Shown: positions 12,520 through 25,764 of the stretch, in pieces | How positions within the stretch are numbered: position 1 is the first letter of the stretch | Layout: each line of letters opens with the position of its first letter | Assembly: GCA_008933995.1 (NCBI GenBank) | Contig: WARS01002854.1 | Coordinates: 56,356-120,355, forward strand | Reading direction: 5' to 3' | From: Datnioides undecimradiatus | Taxonomy: Eukaryota > Chordata > Actinopteri > Lobotiformes > Datnioididae | DNA length: 64,000 bases | Translations under genes and position numbers: made by a program | Notes under the pieces: model-generated | What the model saw: only the letters and a program-made list of their open reading frames with translations | What the model was told of the DNA's origin: nothing | Databases searched by the model: none

Positions 12520-12680
12520 GGTGTTTTGTGTGTCCGTGTTGACCCGGTGATCAGTTTGGGTGTCTGTGTAGATGTTTTGAGTCATGGTGTGTGTTTCTGT
12601 GGTCAGTGTGTGTCTCTGTGTTACCCTGCCCGCTGTGTGTGTGCTGAGATGTTGAGCAGCGTCCAGAGGAAACAAACATC
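12520..12680 (+). repeat. Second copy of the degenerate minisatellite and its flank
   Basis: Shares TCTCTGTGTTACCCTGCCCG, a CTGTGTGTG stretch and GAGCAGCGTCCAGAGGAAAC with 10,985-11,075, so a local duplication about 1.6 kb apart is likely. Confidence 0.6.
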
Positions 12681-13028
12681 TGTTTGTTTGTTTGTGTGTG
12701 CATCTGGTTTGGTCTCATTAACACACACACAGACACACACACACACTCAGCTGATCTCATGGAAACAGTAGTTGTGAGTGTTTTGTTGTGTGTCAGTGTC
12801 TGAAAAGTGAACGACTCAATCTGAGACGTTATTAATAACTCACTCGGCCTGAGACACAAACGACTGCTCTGCAGCGTCTACACTGAGTCTGAGCGGACGA
12901 TCAATCATCCGATCAATCAGTTCAATCACTGATTGATCGTCTCTGAACGTCTCTTCTCTCTGCAACGTGCAGCTGCTGTGACAGTTGGGTGAGTCACGGT
13001 GCGTTTGGGTGTGTAAAGGTGCTGCAGA

Positions 13029-13037
13029 TGTGTGTGT

Positions 13038-13072
<35 letters not shown>
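13029..13072 (+). repeat. (GT)n microsatellite, one interruption
   Basis: TG repeats with a single TATG. A complementary (CA)n lies 210 bp downstream at 13282-13319. Confidence 0.95.
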
Positions 13073-13073
<1 letters not shown>

Positions 13074-13280
13074 GTTGCAGCAAACATCCCCGGTTGCTGC
13101 GCTGCCTGCAGTCAAACATCTGAATACACACACACGTACCTACAGATGTGTAGGAGGACACACACATGCACACAGCTGTGAACACACTTACGCAACCAAA
13201 CAGCATGTGGAGGCAACAACACACACACTGCATTACACACACACCTACAGATGCGCCAGTGACTGATCAGGCAGGAAGTC

Positions 13281-13281
<1 letters not shown>

Positions 13282-13319
<38 letters not shown>
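13282..13319 (+). repeat. (CA)19 microsatellite
   Basis: Uninterrupted run, with a further (CA)11 at about 13453-13474. Confidence 0.95.
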
Positions 13320-13320
<1 letters not shown>

Positions 13321-14989
13321 GCTGATGCTCGTGCAGAACAAACGTCGACTCCATCAACCGGCGCTGTCACCCGCAGTGACAACAGGCGGCTGACACTGCC
13401 TGGAATACAGCGAGCATACGTTACCCCTCCACCTGCCGTCCTCACATCTCGTCACACACACACACACACACACAATCACAGGTCAGACAACGGCCCAATG
13501 TCCAGTTCCTGCAAACTGATTCTGTTTCCACCACGCTGCTTTATGGCGCCGCGCCGCCTGAGAGGTTGTTTGAACGAGCGCGGATGGCACCATGAAGCTC
13601 ACGTAACACACATAATGGCAGCAAAGGACTCTGGGCTTTATGCAGCGTGGATTCGAGCCGTGTACACAAAGGCAGACAACAGGAGACCATCAGAAGCGTT
13701 GAGGGAGCAGGAAGTTCGTCTGCCCGTCATCAGAAATACTCAAGTACTGTCGAACTTCAGGAGCAACGAAAACCTGCAGCGGGATGTGATTCTCCTTCAA
13801 CACGTCGCTCTGACCAAACGTCAGATTAAGGCTTCGATGCCACTCACATGTTAAACAGACGTTTCACCCTGAGCCACAAACTGAAGCCTGAGCTCATGAG
13901 TTTCACTAATTCATCATGATGATGTTGGAAACCAAGGATGGCAGCATTCAGAGAAGACACTCGACTCTCTCAGATTAAAGTTTGTGACACTCACTTTAAC
14001 ACTTTACGGTCATGTTTGTGAGTCAATGCTAAGCCCACTCGCAGCAGCCTGAGAGCTGGTTCCAGCTCTTCTCCTGTAAATGTGATTTCTAAAATACTCT
14101 CCAACATAAAACTGCAACTGTTTTTGGAAACAAAGAAAGGAAAGAGCCGCTGGTTTTAAGACTCAGATATATTTAAAAATCATCTTTACGTCATTAAAAG
14201 TTAAACGGCTTTAAAACATCGGGCCAGATCGGGGTTATGGCGGCCCAACTTTGGTCCGCAGGCCCCAGTTTGGGCAATCCTGCCAAAGAAAAGAGGCTTT
14301 ATTGACATCTACGTGAACTCAGACCACGACCAGACCCTGGTCTGACGTTGACTTCCTGGATGAAGCCAAACGGACAGGAAACAGTTTGGTTGTCATGGCA
14401 ACGGCAGCTGCAGCTGTTTGCTAAATGTGCACAGAAATCTGCAGCAAACAAAACAACAACAACAGGACGCCGCTCAGAGTTTCACACGACCCTGCCGCTG
14501 TGACCAACTGAGGAAGACCATGAGCTGCAGCTGAAAGCTCCGACGGGCCATTGAGCAGATTTGATGAGACGTGCGACTGCTTCCACAGACGAAGACATCA
14601 GAGTCCACACACACACGCAGCTCAGCGCGGTGGACGCAGCCGCTGAGCGAGCGCAGTGTGTGAGTGTCTGTGTTTGTGAGGGCGAGCAGGAGCTGACGAC
14701 GCCTCGTTAACAATCAGGCTGCTGTTTCCAGCTCAACCAAACAATTAATAAACATCTCGCCCGCAAATTGGACCACATGGGACGTTTTAGGATGCGAGCA
14801 CTTTTCATCTGATGAATAATTTATCATGTGAATGAATCAACTTCCCGCCTGGTTCCTGCACCGCGCGCGTGTGTGTCACGGAGTGTGTGTGTGAGTGTGT
14901 GTGATCTGGTTCATGGTGTACGATGATGCTCAGCTGTTAACACCAAGCTAACTGTAGCATGACTGGCGTTTATCAGGCTGATGCAAACA

Positions 14990-15390
14990 GGCTTGTGTGT
15001 GTGTGTGTGTGTGTGTGTGTCTGTGTCTGTGTCCGTGAGGATGCATGTGTGTGTGACGGTGCGTGTGTGTGTGTGTGTTGATGTCTGATGTTGATGTGGC
15101 CATTTTTCAGTGTTTTTATCGAGGATGAAAGAGTTGAAGGGGATGTTGGATGTTGTGTTTGTGTGTGTGTGTGTGTGTGTGTTGCAGGTGGTGATGGAGC
15201 AGCAGAGTGATGGATGAAGAGAGCGATGGAGGGATTATCGAGGTTCAACCCCCGACTGTCGATTTCATGTCGAGCCCAACGCCTCTCAGCTTCAGAGTCT
15301 CGATGACTTCCAGTTTACGACGCACAAATGTGCGTGCATGCACGAGTGTGTCTGTGTGCACAGATGTGTGTGTGTGTGTGTGTGTGTGCG
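14990..15390 (+). repeat. Cluster of (GT)n microsatellites
   Basis: Runs at about 14995-15020, 15062-15079, 15158-15182 and 15364-15388. Between them, after a TGTTGCAG at about 15181-15188, is a short frame starting at 15210 (MDEESDGGIIEVQPPTVDFM) with no recognised homologue. Confidence 0.85.
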
Positions 15391-15739
15391 TGTGTGTGCA
15401 TCTTCTCGGGTGCTTTGCCTGGCTGCATGGCTGATGGTGCAAATGAGTGATGGTTGCAGAAGAGAAGGGCGAAGGAGGAACAAGAGGACGGGAAACGTGG
15501 AGGAGAAGGTGAGTGATGGAGGAAAAGGGAAACGTCTGATGGATGGGCGCACGAAAAACGATGGCGGAGGAGGTGCGAAGGAGGAGAGCAAGGAGAGTGA
15601 TGGATGGAGGGAAACGAACAAATAACGAGCGCGGCCACAGAGAGGAGGAGAAGAAGGAGAGAACGGGGTGAGGAGAGGAGACGGTGGAGGGGAGAAAGAT
15701 AAAAAGCAGCAGAGGAGAGCAGGAAAAGAGCAGCCCCCC

Positions 15740-15741
15740 CA

Positions 15742-15773
<32 letters not shown>

Positions 15774-15860
15774 ACGCACAGACACACGCGCACACACACA
15801 CACACACACACTATCACACACACACTATCACACACACGCACACACTATCACACACTCACC
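15740..15860 (+). repeat. Compound (CA)n / CACTAT microsatellite
   Basis: (CA)n broken by GACACGCACAGACACACGCG, then CACACACTATCA repeats. Confidence 0.95.
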
Positions 15861-15879
15861 CATCTGCTTCTCCTCTCCG

Positions 15880-16156
15880 TGGGCGAGCCAGCGAGCGCCA
15901 GTCGTAGTGCCGGCACAGTTACGGCAAAGCCGGCTGAAGGCTGAGAGGAGAGAGGAGGTAGGAGAGAGAGAGAGAGAGGGCGGTAGTCCCTCGACCAAGT
16001 GAGCGAGCGAGCAGCGACGTGTGCGCCGGAGGAGGAAGGAGAGAGAGAGAGCCAAAAAAAAAGGAGGTGCAACAGACGAAACACCAGGAGGCAACTCCTC
16101 GTGATGAAAATCCCAGGTTTACTCCGAATCCACCTGAGAGACGAGTCCTCAGCTGA

Positions 16157-16196
<40 letters not shown>

Positions 16197-16450
16197 AGAC
16201 ACACACACAATCCACTCTGCTCCTGCACGCTCTCTTCGCTGGAGCGCTGTCGCAATGACACCGCCGGCCGTGAGGCTCCTCGGGCCGACGGTGCGAGAGG
16301 CGGAAAGAGCCCCCAGACCTCCAACACCTCCTCCTGCGGCTCCTACTGCTCCTGCTGCTCCTGCTGCTCCCGCTTTATCTTCCGCTGCTGTTTGTCCGCT
16401 TCATCCAGCCGCTCAGTGACAGAGAGGGACAGAGGTTAACGCTGCTCTTC
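15880..16450 (+). other. GC/GA-rich, CpG-containing block, possible upstream exon or promoter region
   Basis: Holds GAGCGAGCGAGCAGCGACGT, a GGAGAGAGAGAG tract, poly(A) and a CTCCTGCTGCTCCTGCTGCT tract. No recognised coding exon; a short frame from 16256 is Pro/Ala-rich and stops within about 55 codons. Seen as unusual base composition only. Confidence 0.2.
16159..16193 (+). repeat. (CA)17 microsatellite
   Basis: Uninterrupted run; a second short run (about 16778-16803) lies downstream. Confidence 0.95.
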
Positions 16451-18554
16451 TCCTTCTCTGTTTTAATCCCCGGTTTGTGATCCTGCGCTGAGCCGTCGGC
16501 TGCAGACGGAGTCGCTCCTCTCGGTGTCCTTCAGAGTCGGACTGGCTGCTGCTTCCCAGCGCAGAGAGGCTGGACTGCATTCAGCTCGCTCGCTCTCTCT
16601 CTCTCCCCAGCTCCAACCCCCCTCCCACCTCTCTCGCCCCTCTCTCTCCTCTCCCTCTCTCTCTGCCGGCTGATGGATGTGTCTCCATACCTCTTCAGCT
16701 CCTCTCTTCAATTCAGCCTCTCTCATCTCCTCGGTCTCTAAGCATGTTCTCATCCACCTGTTTCTGTGTGCTGAAGAAACACACACACACACACACACAA
16801 ACACACATTCACAAACACGCGCCAGCTGCGTCACGGCATTTGACAGCCGTCTATTAAAACACCTGCAGCACCTACGCCACATGCATCAGGGCTCCTGATC
16901 TGTGCGTTTCCTGTGTTTTCAATAACGTCCTGAAGGTTTACCAACAACTTTCTGAGATCTTCTGTTACCCATGAGCCTTTGCTGTCGCCACTGCAGCTAA
17001 TTGGAAACGTCTTTGCTGTTTTGGCGCCACGAGTCCTGGGTGTGACTCTGAATCAGCGGCGGCACAACATCGACAACATTCGGATTCGGACCGAGCTCAA
17101 ACCAACGTGTTTTTACGTCTGCAGTCGTTGGTACTTTGATCGGATCAGTCATGATTCAAGCTGGAGCTTTCCATGTTGGTCCAAGTTGTTGACTCGCTGC
17201 AGCCGGGAGCACTGGATTGAAACTGTCTCCTCCGGTGATCAGAAGCACCTGAGCCTGCTCCTCCTACCCCACAGGTCTGTTGAACTGGACTCGTTTGACT
17301 GTTTTAGGGCATTTTGAAGAAGCTGAAACTCCTCCTGGTGCAGCTGTGTTTGGTTATTTGGTGCCCAATGGACTGGAAGCCACCAACGAGTGAACAATGA
17401 GCGATCAGTGCTGCCGAGATCGACCATGACAAAAGCTGCTGAGGGCGATCAATCAGTACTTCACAGTCTCAGACGTCGATGTTCCTCCGGTCAGTTTATC
17501 TCATCACCAGTCGTTGGATTCCTCCTCCTCATCCTATTTGTTTCAGGACCTTACATCACTGCAACAGCCAATGAGATAAACTCACAATTAACTGAAACAA
17601 TGACAGTCGCACCATAAACCACCCAGCTGCAGTCACTGGAGCGTCCGTCTCCATCTCTGAATGGGCAGATGGATAACAGACCAAACCGTCCATCCATGAT
17701 AGGTCAACACATCTGTCATCAATGGAAAGCTCTACCCATCCATGTATTGATCTGTCCCCGGTGATTGCTGTGTTGTCAGATGATTGGTCACAGATCCACA
17801 AACTGTTTCCATAGCGCCACGTTTTAAATGTCCTTTTTGGATTTGGACGCGTCCTCTTGTTTCACCGACGGCAGGTCCTGGAAACAAACTTCAGTTGTTC
17901 ACTCACAGCAGAAACGTTAATGTAATGTTAATGTTGCTTCTGCACCGGTTGTTGGACGAGTAGTTGCTTTATCATTGTTCATCATCAAACACTTGAAATC
18001 AACTTTCACACAGCCTCATGGGGCGTGTACTCGATGGATTTGTTGCTGTATCCTCGAGGGAAACGTCTTGATCGAACTTCACTTCACACCTGATGAGAGA
18101 GCAAACATCAAAACCAACAGGTCCCTCAGGCTGAGGTCACTTCCTGTCAGGACTGTGACGTCACACATCTCAGGAAAATCGTGCGGAGGTGTTTTCACCG
18201 TCGCTCTCGACTCTTAGGAACTCGTTTTAAACGTCAGACCTTAAAGCTCTGCACTGCAATGCTGATATCCCTGAATCTGCCTCGTGCTTTCCTGCTGGTA
18301 TTTGAAGTTTTATCATCAGTCCCCAGTCCACATGTCATGAACTGATTAATAATCAATCAGCGACCAGCAGCGGGACAGCAACACAAAGGAAACAACGGAA
18401 ACAAAGGAGTCGATGTTTATTCATGTTAAAACTGCACATTTATACGTAAAAACGGACCTTTTGTTAAGATCATTCCCGCCTGCTCCCATGCAGAAGTTTG
18501 GAACAAAATGGTCTCCGATCCTCAGGAATCCCACAGGATACAGGAAAAATGTCA

Positions 18555-18598
<44 letters not shown>
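18555..18598 (+). repeat. (CA)22 microsatellite
   Basis: Uninterrupted run; a (GT)n of about 16 units follows at 18890-18920 and a shorter (CA)n at 19051-19068. Confidence 0.95.
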
Positions 18599-18601
<3 letters not shown>

Positions 18602-18884
18602 GCGCACCTGTAACTCCTGTTAGACACCTACTGACACAACCTGGGTACTGCACCAAACAAAGCAATGCCTCCTCCGTCGCTGACGACAGATCAGAGCTGA
18701 ACTTCATTAAAATCTGCAGCTTGAACGAATCCACCCTCAGACTCTGGATCAGATCTGGATCATGTTTGATCAGCGAAAGTGAAACAAGCGGCGAGGGAAA
18801 GTCGTGAATGATTCGATACTTCTCTCCGTGGATCATCCCGACTCTACTCTTTCTGTTATTCAAACAGGTGAGACTGCTCCCGTG

Positions 18885-18923
<39 letters not shown>

Positions 18924-20289
18924 CGTTTCAGCCTAATCAAACGACACACAACACGTGTGTGATATACAAACACTTCACATTAACTCGCTGCTCAAAGCAT
19001 CGAGAGAACACAGACTGGAGTATTCCCAAATGACCCGACCCATCCAGTTACACACACACACACACACGTATATACAACCAATAAGGTGAGTCCACAGTGA
19101 GTTGTGTGAAGGTAAACAGTCCAGTGCTGACAGAGGAAGAGCTTCAGGGGGAAGAAATCCCTGGTGTGTGTGTGTGTGTTTCTCTGAGTGTGTGTGTGTT
19201 TCTGTGTGTGTGCACGTATGAGTCACTGCATAAAATCTCCATCTTAATTCATTTTCTCTATTTCTGAGAAGCAGAATCCTATTTTCTTAAGGTTTCTCTC
19301 TGTCTTCGCCTCAGGGGCAGAAAACTCCACGAGCCGATGCACTGAGCGCCGAACTCAGCCGCCACTTCCTGTTTCTCCTCCACAGGCGAGAAATCTTCCC
19401 CCAGTGTCGCATCCACACCTGAAATAAACACAAATCACCAAAAATAAGCCAACCTGGCACCAGCGGTGTCTGCAGAGGAGCGGGAGGCGTGGAGCGTCCC
19501 TGTTAATCTAATATTTATACTGTTAGCAGACTTTAACAAACACCATTTCCCACAAGCCCCGCAGGCTGGAACCAGCTCCTCCGCCTGCACACAAACGTCT
19601 CGTTTGGAGACATTTGCATGGAGGACTGTTTTAACGCTCGGCTCAGAGTTTCAGGACGACACCGTCTGTTGTTATTCTGAACAATCAGCTCAGATAATTC
19701 ATGAAATATGAAAATATATCAAACGTCACCACAGATACAGCTTCTGTGGTGTTTCATGTAATTTCACACATGCAGCTTCATTCACACTAAAATTCAGCAT
19801 TAGCTTCAGCGACAGGTGGAGCCAGAGGCCCGGTGACGCGTTCACAGGGCTGCTCATAGAACGGCTAACACGTTAGCAAGTCAGCTGGCATGCTGTCGTA
19901 AAGCATTCCGTTAGCTCTGTCGCTAATGAGGCCATCACTTAAATAATAAAGGAGCGGCTTACAAACAGGACAGGTTACAGAGAAGGTGTCATGCCGTTCT
20001 CCTGATGATCCGACATGATCCTGAGGATCGGTCCCGGTGGACTGGAAGCTCGTTATTCCCAAACCAGAGAAACAGAAAACGTCTCTGAAGGTCCGATGTT
20101 CTGAAAATACACACGGGCAGCACCGACTTACCTCAACTAAAACCACGACCTTTAAACAAAACTGACCGAGCAGATCGTTGACTGCACGTTTACGCTTGTT
20201 ACCATGGCAACGAGTGTGAAAATGCTGCTGTTCACACGTCCTGCGGTCGCGTTTGTTTGTTTGTGTCCACCTGATGAACATAAACTCCT

Positions 20290-20320
<31 letters not shown>

Positions 20321-20332
20321 ACACGCACACTG
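20290..20332 (+). repeat. (CA)n microsatellite
   Basis: CA repeats with an ATACAC and a GCAC interruption. Another array at about 20717-20759. Confidence 0.9.
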
Positions 20333-20727
20333 ACCGACCTGCTGCCCCAAATACTCACTGGAGCAGCTAATGTGCATTAATCGTCTGCAGCAGATGAGCT
20401 GCGGTTCAGACTGCGAGCGGCTGTTTGAGGAGACGGCTCCACGCTACTTTAAACATTAAACTTAATGTTTTTATTCCTTTTAAAGACTTCCACCTTCAGC
20501 AGGAGCCAATGAGCTGCAGCGCTGCAGACAGGAAGTGAGAGACGCTGTGTGTTAACCTCACCTCGCTCGACCACACTAACCTCTCTCTCTCTCTGCGTTA
20601 TCTCCGTCTGTCTCTCGCTCCGTCCTCATCTGTCTCTGCCATCCTCCTCTCCGCTCTCTCTCTAAACAGAGCGCTCCCTGGGGGAAACAGTGTGTAGGAG
20701 CAGCCCCGCCCACCCCCTCACACACAC

Positions 20728-20759
<32 letters not shown>

Positions 20760-21183
20760 CAGCTGAATCACTGGTGCAGGAACAATCTCTCCATCACGTC
20801 TCATTCTTATATTTTCTATTTATACATTTGTTCCTCACACTGTTTGTGTTTATTATATTTCATTCATTTACACACACTCGTGTCTTATTCTCTTTTAATC
20901 ATTTTATTTACTTTATTTTTGCTTTTCTACTTTTTTCTTAGATTTTCTTCATCATTCTTTGATTTTATTCTATTTTATTTTTACCAGAAAATTGTTTTTT
21001 ATAGGAAATACTTTCTAACATTTGTTTTGAAAATTGATCTATGAATTAATATTATCATTGTTATTATTATACAATCTCAGTATTTATGTATTCACATTTT
21101 ATATTATTACTAGTGTTTAAGGTGCTCCTGTTTTAAGGCGGTATTACTGTCACAAAGACAACTATCATTTGATGGAACGACGG

Positions 21184-21341
21184 TCAGTTCAGAGTCTGCA
21201 GCACAGCTGGTCGCCTCTGTTCAGTCAGGAATAACCCGGTTGTGAACACTGGACGGTCTGAAACCTCCTGAAGGTCACAGATGCTGAGACGAGGGCGCCG
21301 CTCAGGGTTTGACTCCTCAGTCAGGATGAAGCGCAGCTGTT
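21184..21341 (-). other. Possible terminal coding exon, unidentified
   Basis: On the minus strand the acceptor TTAACTCTTTCCCTGCAG is followed by 158 nt open to a TGA. It encodes EQLRFILTEESNPERRPRLS and then ICDLQEVSDRP, ending VLQTLN. The third codon positions are strongly G/C, as in coding sequence. I recognise no family, no polyadenylation signal is obvious nearby, and no partner exon was found. It could equally be part of a retroelement or chance. Confidence 0.2.
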
Positions 21342-23530
21342 CTGCAGGGAAAGAGTTAAGAAGCATAGCAGGCCACATGGGCCGCTTCTCCGACACGCCG
21401 CCGCAGACGTGTGGGGCGGATTGAGATAAATGACTGCTGCTGCACAATATTGACAAAGAGGATCACATCTGGATGTTTTTGCTGAGTGCTGAGGGCGTGA
21501 TATGAATCATAATACACCTGGATGCAGCGCCGCCGTCCTCCCGCCTCAGAGGCAACCTGACCACCTTGTCTGACGCAGGATGACAGCAGGGCGGAGAGGA
21601 GGCGAGTCTGACGGGAGGTGACACCCGGGATGGAAACAGAGGAACCACAGGCGGCAAATAGGAACAAACTGAGAGGGTCTGTTTTAAAATGGGATCGATA
21701 ACAGTCGGGGTGGTGAGGATGATGAGGCGTGACGTGGGGACGCACAGGCCGGGTGGAGGGGGCGGGGGGTACGGGCTAGATCTGCGCTGATTAGAATGAA
21801 AATGAGGATCTGTTACTTCACAACGACACTCATCCACATTCAGAGAGGTCCAATCAGAGAAGCTTTTACTGCTGTTTGACGCTGGTTCTTTGTGTCAGAC
21901 GTGACTTTGTCTCCTCTGCTTATATTCAGCTTCACTCTTATTGTCACTACTTATTGTCCAGGGACATATTTATGTTTCAAATTAAAACCGTATTTTGCAT
22001 CTTGGAGCATAAGAAGAAGCTAAAATCACAACGATTCTGATGTTTTCTCCCTGTACAGTGTTCAATCCAATGTGTCAGCTTCATTCTGCACACGCCAAGC
22101 ACCCGTTCACACCTTGTCACCCGATCACGAGCGGACGGCTCTAAGTACATCAGTTCACACCTGTTGCTGAAACGCGTCGCTACTTCATGAGCCTCCAGTG
22201 AGCACTCGTCCAAATAAACATCAGTTCTGTTTGCAGGTTTGTGAGGCCATGTGCAGCCCAGACCACCTCTGAATGTGGTCTGAGAGATCTGGTCTCAGTG
22301 TGCTTTACTTAAATCTGTCTAACTGTGATCGTGTCACTGCAGATGCATATTAACGAGTAAGTGTAGAGCCATGTTTGTCTTCACCAACCTCTGGGGCTAA
22401 TATCGGCCCGTTTTACTGTTTAATGTTGATTTTACTGCACCACCTCATCCGACTGTGTCTGTCTGTGATGTGCAGCTGCTTTATCAGAGCTTATTTGATG
22501 AAAATAGATGGAAACAGACTGAATGCACTGAAACAAGGAGCTAAAAGAGGCTAAAAGCCAAATTAAAGTCAAATTAAAATGATTTTTATTGAATTGCAAG
22601 CTCCATAAGTATATTTTTCATTAAAAGCCATTAACTGCACCCCACCTCCTAGTTATACTGTAAATGTGCCTTATGTGTGTTTCTGACATGTGGTTTGTGT
22701 TTGGTAGTGATGCTGATGAGTCCTGATGTTGAGCAGTTTCCTGTTTGTCCAAAGAAAATGATTAGTCAGCATCTGTTGTTGTAACTTTGACATGAATGTA
22801 TTTAACATTACAACAAGTTTCTAACAGTATGACTGTTTACTGCAGTTCAGGGTGATGAAAATGACCTTTTACGTTAATCTTTGATGGATTTTACTGTTTT
22901 TTTCCTTGTTGAACCTAAAAACTGCTTTGATTCAAATCCCCCGGCTTCAGTAAAATCTACCAAACAGCTTAAGAACTGCAGCCGTGTGCCGCCGTGATGC
23001 TTTGCGTTTGCCTCGGTCCCAGTGAGCCGTTGTTGAGACCACATGGAATAAATGTCCTTCAGACACGTTCAGACTGATAAAGTCCTGAATCACAGCAATT
23101 CATCCAGGACTGTCACGAATTCTGGGACATAATAAATAAGATTTACTCTTTATTTAAATAAATAAATAAAAGTTAATCCCCACCAGAAAAATAAAACAAT
23201 TTGTTATGTTACTTTTCATGTTTAGTTAAAACATAACTGACCTCAGTCTGTGGTCAAAGCAGCCAACGTGTTTTCATGGTAAAACTAAGGGGAGTCACTT
23301 TAAAACCTTAACGTAATGCATTAAACAGTGTATTTGCTAAATGCTGCTAATGTTAGCATGTCTGGCTAACCGTCCAAACTGCACTGGTAACATATGGGAA
23401 AGCAAGATACAGTTGAAAGCAATTAACCAATTAAAGACACAGGTGAGGAAACCAGACACAGGAGGAGGAGCCTCTTCAAAATAAAACAGCAAGTATTGGA
23501 AAAGACACGTAAAACCACAACATAAGCTAG

Positions 23531-24073
23531 AGCTCCAGAGCTGAACATCTGAGCTGTGGCTCCACCGACCTGCTGCCATTGTTCTGTATTGTACTGTAAA
23601 TAGTTCCCATAGTTAGGACTCTGTTGTCCTACCATTCTGCCAGTTGTCGTCTACAGTTATCTCTGTCTGTCTTCGACAAGATGTATTTTCTCTCTCTCTC
23701 TCTCCCCCTCTTGTCTCTCTCTCTCCCCCTCCTCCCTCTTGTCTCTCTCTCTCCCCCTCCTCCCTCCTGTCTCTCTCTCTCTCCCCCTCCTCCCTCCTGT
23801 CTCTCTCTCTCTCTCTCTCTCCCTCCTGTCTCTCTCTCTCTCTCTTTCCCCCCAACTGGTCAAGGCAGATGTCCGTCCACCCTGATCCAGGATCTGTCCA
23901 AGGTTTCTGCCTGTTAAAGGAAGTTTTCCTTGCCACTGTTGCCAAGTGCTTGCTCATGGTGGAACTGTTGGGTGTAACTAACAGTAATGAGTGTGGTCTA
24001 GACCTGCTCTGTTTGTGACTTTGGTTGTGAATTATAAATAAAATTGAATTGAATTGAATTGAATTGAATTGAA
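23531..24073 (+). repeat. Interspersed teleost repeat with (GAATT)n tail, copy 1
   Basis: Contains GCTCCAGAGCTGAACATCTG, a CT-rich block (23689-23850), the block GGAAGTTTTCCTTGCCACTG, TGAGTGTGGTCTAGACCTGC and the tail TTGTGAATTATAAATAAAAT plus (TGAAT)n. This 3' module is very common in fish genomes and looks retroposon-derived; the exact family is not certain. A second copy lies at 57.3 kb in the same orientation. Confidence 0.7.
23689..23850 (+). repeat. CT-rich minisatellite inside repeat copy 1
   Basis: Units of roughly 25-28 bp (CTCTCTCTCCCCCTCCTCCC then TCTTGT or TCCTGT), about five copies, giving spurious Leu/Ser and Glu/Arg open frames on the two strands. Confidence 0.85.
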
Positions 24074-24483
24074 AAGTAAAACAACCATGCTGTTCATTAA
24101 CGGCTGAGGAAGCTAGCTGTAGTTAGCTTTTTGAGCAGCACGGTGCTAAATTAGCAAACATTAGCATCAGCATCATGTAGCCAGCAAACAAATGATGGTT
24201 TATTGTTTTTGTTGTTGCTGTTTTATTTATTTATGACTCAGGTCTGAATCTGAACTTAATTCATTTATTTAATGTTATTTTAATTAGCTAGAACAGATAA
24301 TGACAGTTATCATTTCAGCTGATGAAATGAGAATAAGTTAACTTATTGTGACTGAATCAAAAGCCAGTTATTTAAAATATCAGTGTAATTTTAAGCTGCA
24401 TCACTATGAGGCGCCGAATTCAGCAGGATAATGATCATTATCGTCAGCTGAAAACATTAAAATCTCCTGCAGGTGATTAGCTG

Positions 24484-24527
24484 GCTAGCCACAAAGCTAG
24501 CCACAAAGCTAGCCACAAAGCTAGCCA
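24484..24527 (+). repeat. GCTAGCCACAAA 12-bp tandem repeat
   Basis: Three full units and a partial fourth, each with an NheI-type GCTAGC palindrome. Confidence 0.95.
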
Positions 24528-25764
24528 CTGATGCACTACGGCCAAAGACAGCTGCTGACCAGAAGCTGCTTTTGTTTTCGTTGCAGCCATCAAATCAGTA
24601 TGTAAAGGGGTTTTACGCTCATATGACGACACTGGAAACAGGTTGTGCAGTCAGACCGATCGATTATTAACGTCTGCATTATCAGATTTAATTCACGCTT
24701 TGCAGCGACTCATTGGGCAGATTGACAGTGATTAAGACGGACTGTTACCCAGAGACAGACGTCTGATGGGAAAAGCAAAACATCATCTTTAGACGCCTGC
24801 TTCTCTTCGCTCTCGTTCACATCTTGGCTCTGTATTATCGGTCTTTGCGTTATCTCGGTGGTCGTCTGTTGTTGTTTTTCATCATCCCTCGCTGTCGTCT
24901 TTTCACCACACGGTCCTACTGAGAGATAGAGCGAGGGAAGGAAAGACAGGAGCAGAGAGCGAGAGAGAGATGGAGGTGAATTGACACTCCACCCTGACTC
25001 CTGACGCTCGCCGGCAGAATAACGAGTAGCTGCTCGGCATGCTGGTCACATCGCCTCCACTATCAATGAGTGAGTGAGCGAGCAAGCAGCGGAGTGACAG
25101 AGAGAGAGAGGGGTATAGAGAGTGGATGGCAGATGGAGAGAGATAGAGGGAGAGAGCGAGGAAGAGAGAGAGGGAGAGAGGGATCTGAAGAGGAAAAGGC
25201 AACAAGGTGAATAATAGGAACAGAGGGAGGAGGGAGAGAGAGGCAGAGAATGAATGGTGGAATGAGAGAGAGAGAGAGAGAGAGGGTGAAGATGGAGAAG
25301 AGAGGAGATGAAGGGCAGCGATGCTGATGTAGACAGGAGGAGGAGGTGGGGGGGCTGTGAGTGTAATGAATGAAGATTTATGGGAACACAAATGCACATA
25401 CATACAGTAAACACACACACACACACGTCCACGTGAAGATGACTGTGTCAACTGTGGCTAAAAATAAAAAAGGATTTATTCAGGTTTGATTTTACACAGA
25501 AGGATAAACAGGCAGCAGGTGGGTCTGAGGGAATAAAGCAGTGTTTGAACCGTTATCAGTTTATATTTACATTGTTTATGTTACCTAACACATTCAGACA
25601 AGGAGTTATAATGAGAAATAGATGGATGTGATAAATATATGATAGAGTGCAACATGACAGCCTTTGTAATGTTGTGTGTTAGCTGTACTCTAGCTAGTTA
25701 CATTGCTTATTCCCTTTAGCTTCAAGGAATATGATGTCAGTTCATATATATTATATCAATATAC

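Larger units (their letters stand above)
11851..20700. other. Gene-free stretch, very rich in microsatellites
   Basis: Around 12000-12300 there is a repeat-poor block (CGCTTTAATTACGACATAAA, GCAGCCATTTCCGCCATGCG) of possible regulatory style. The sentence-like segment GGCCCAACTTTGGTCCGCAG at about 14240 resembles a dispersed repeat. Frames rich in His/Thr or Cys/Val are microsatellite read-through. Confidence 0.6.

Noticed and set aside
15245-15841. Long Cys/Val or His/Thr frames over CA/GT microsatellites here and elsewhere
   Set aside because: Dinucleotide repeats have no stop codons, so open frames are expected without coding function.
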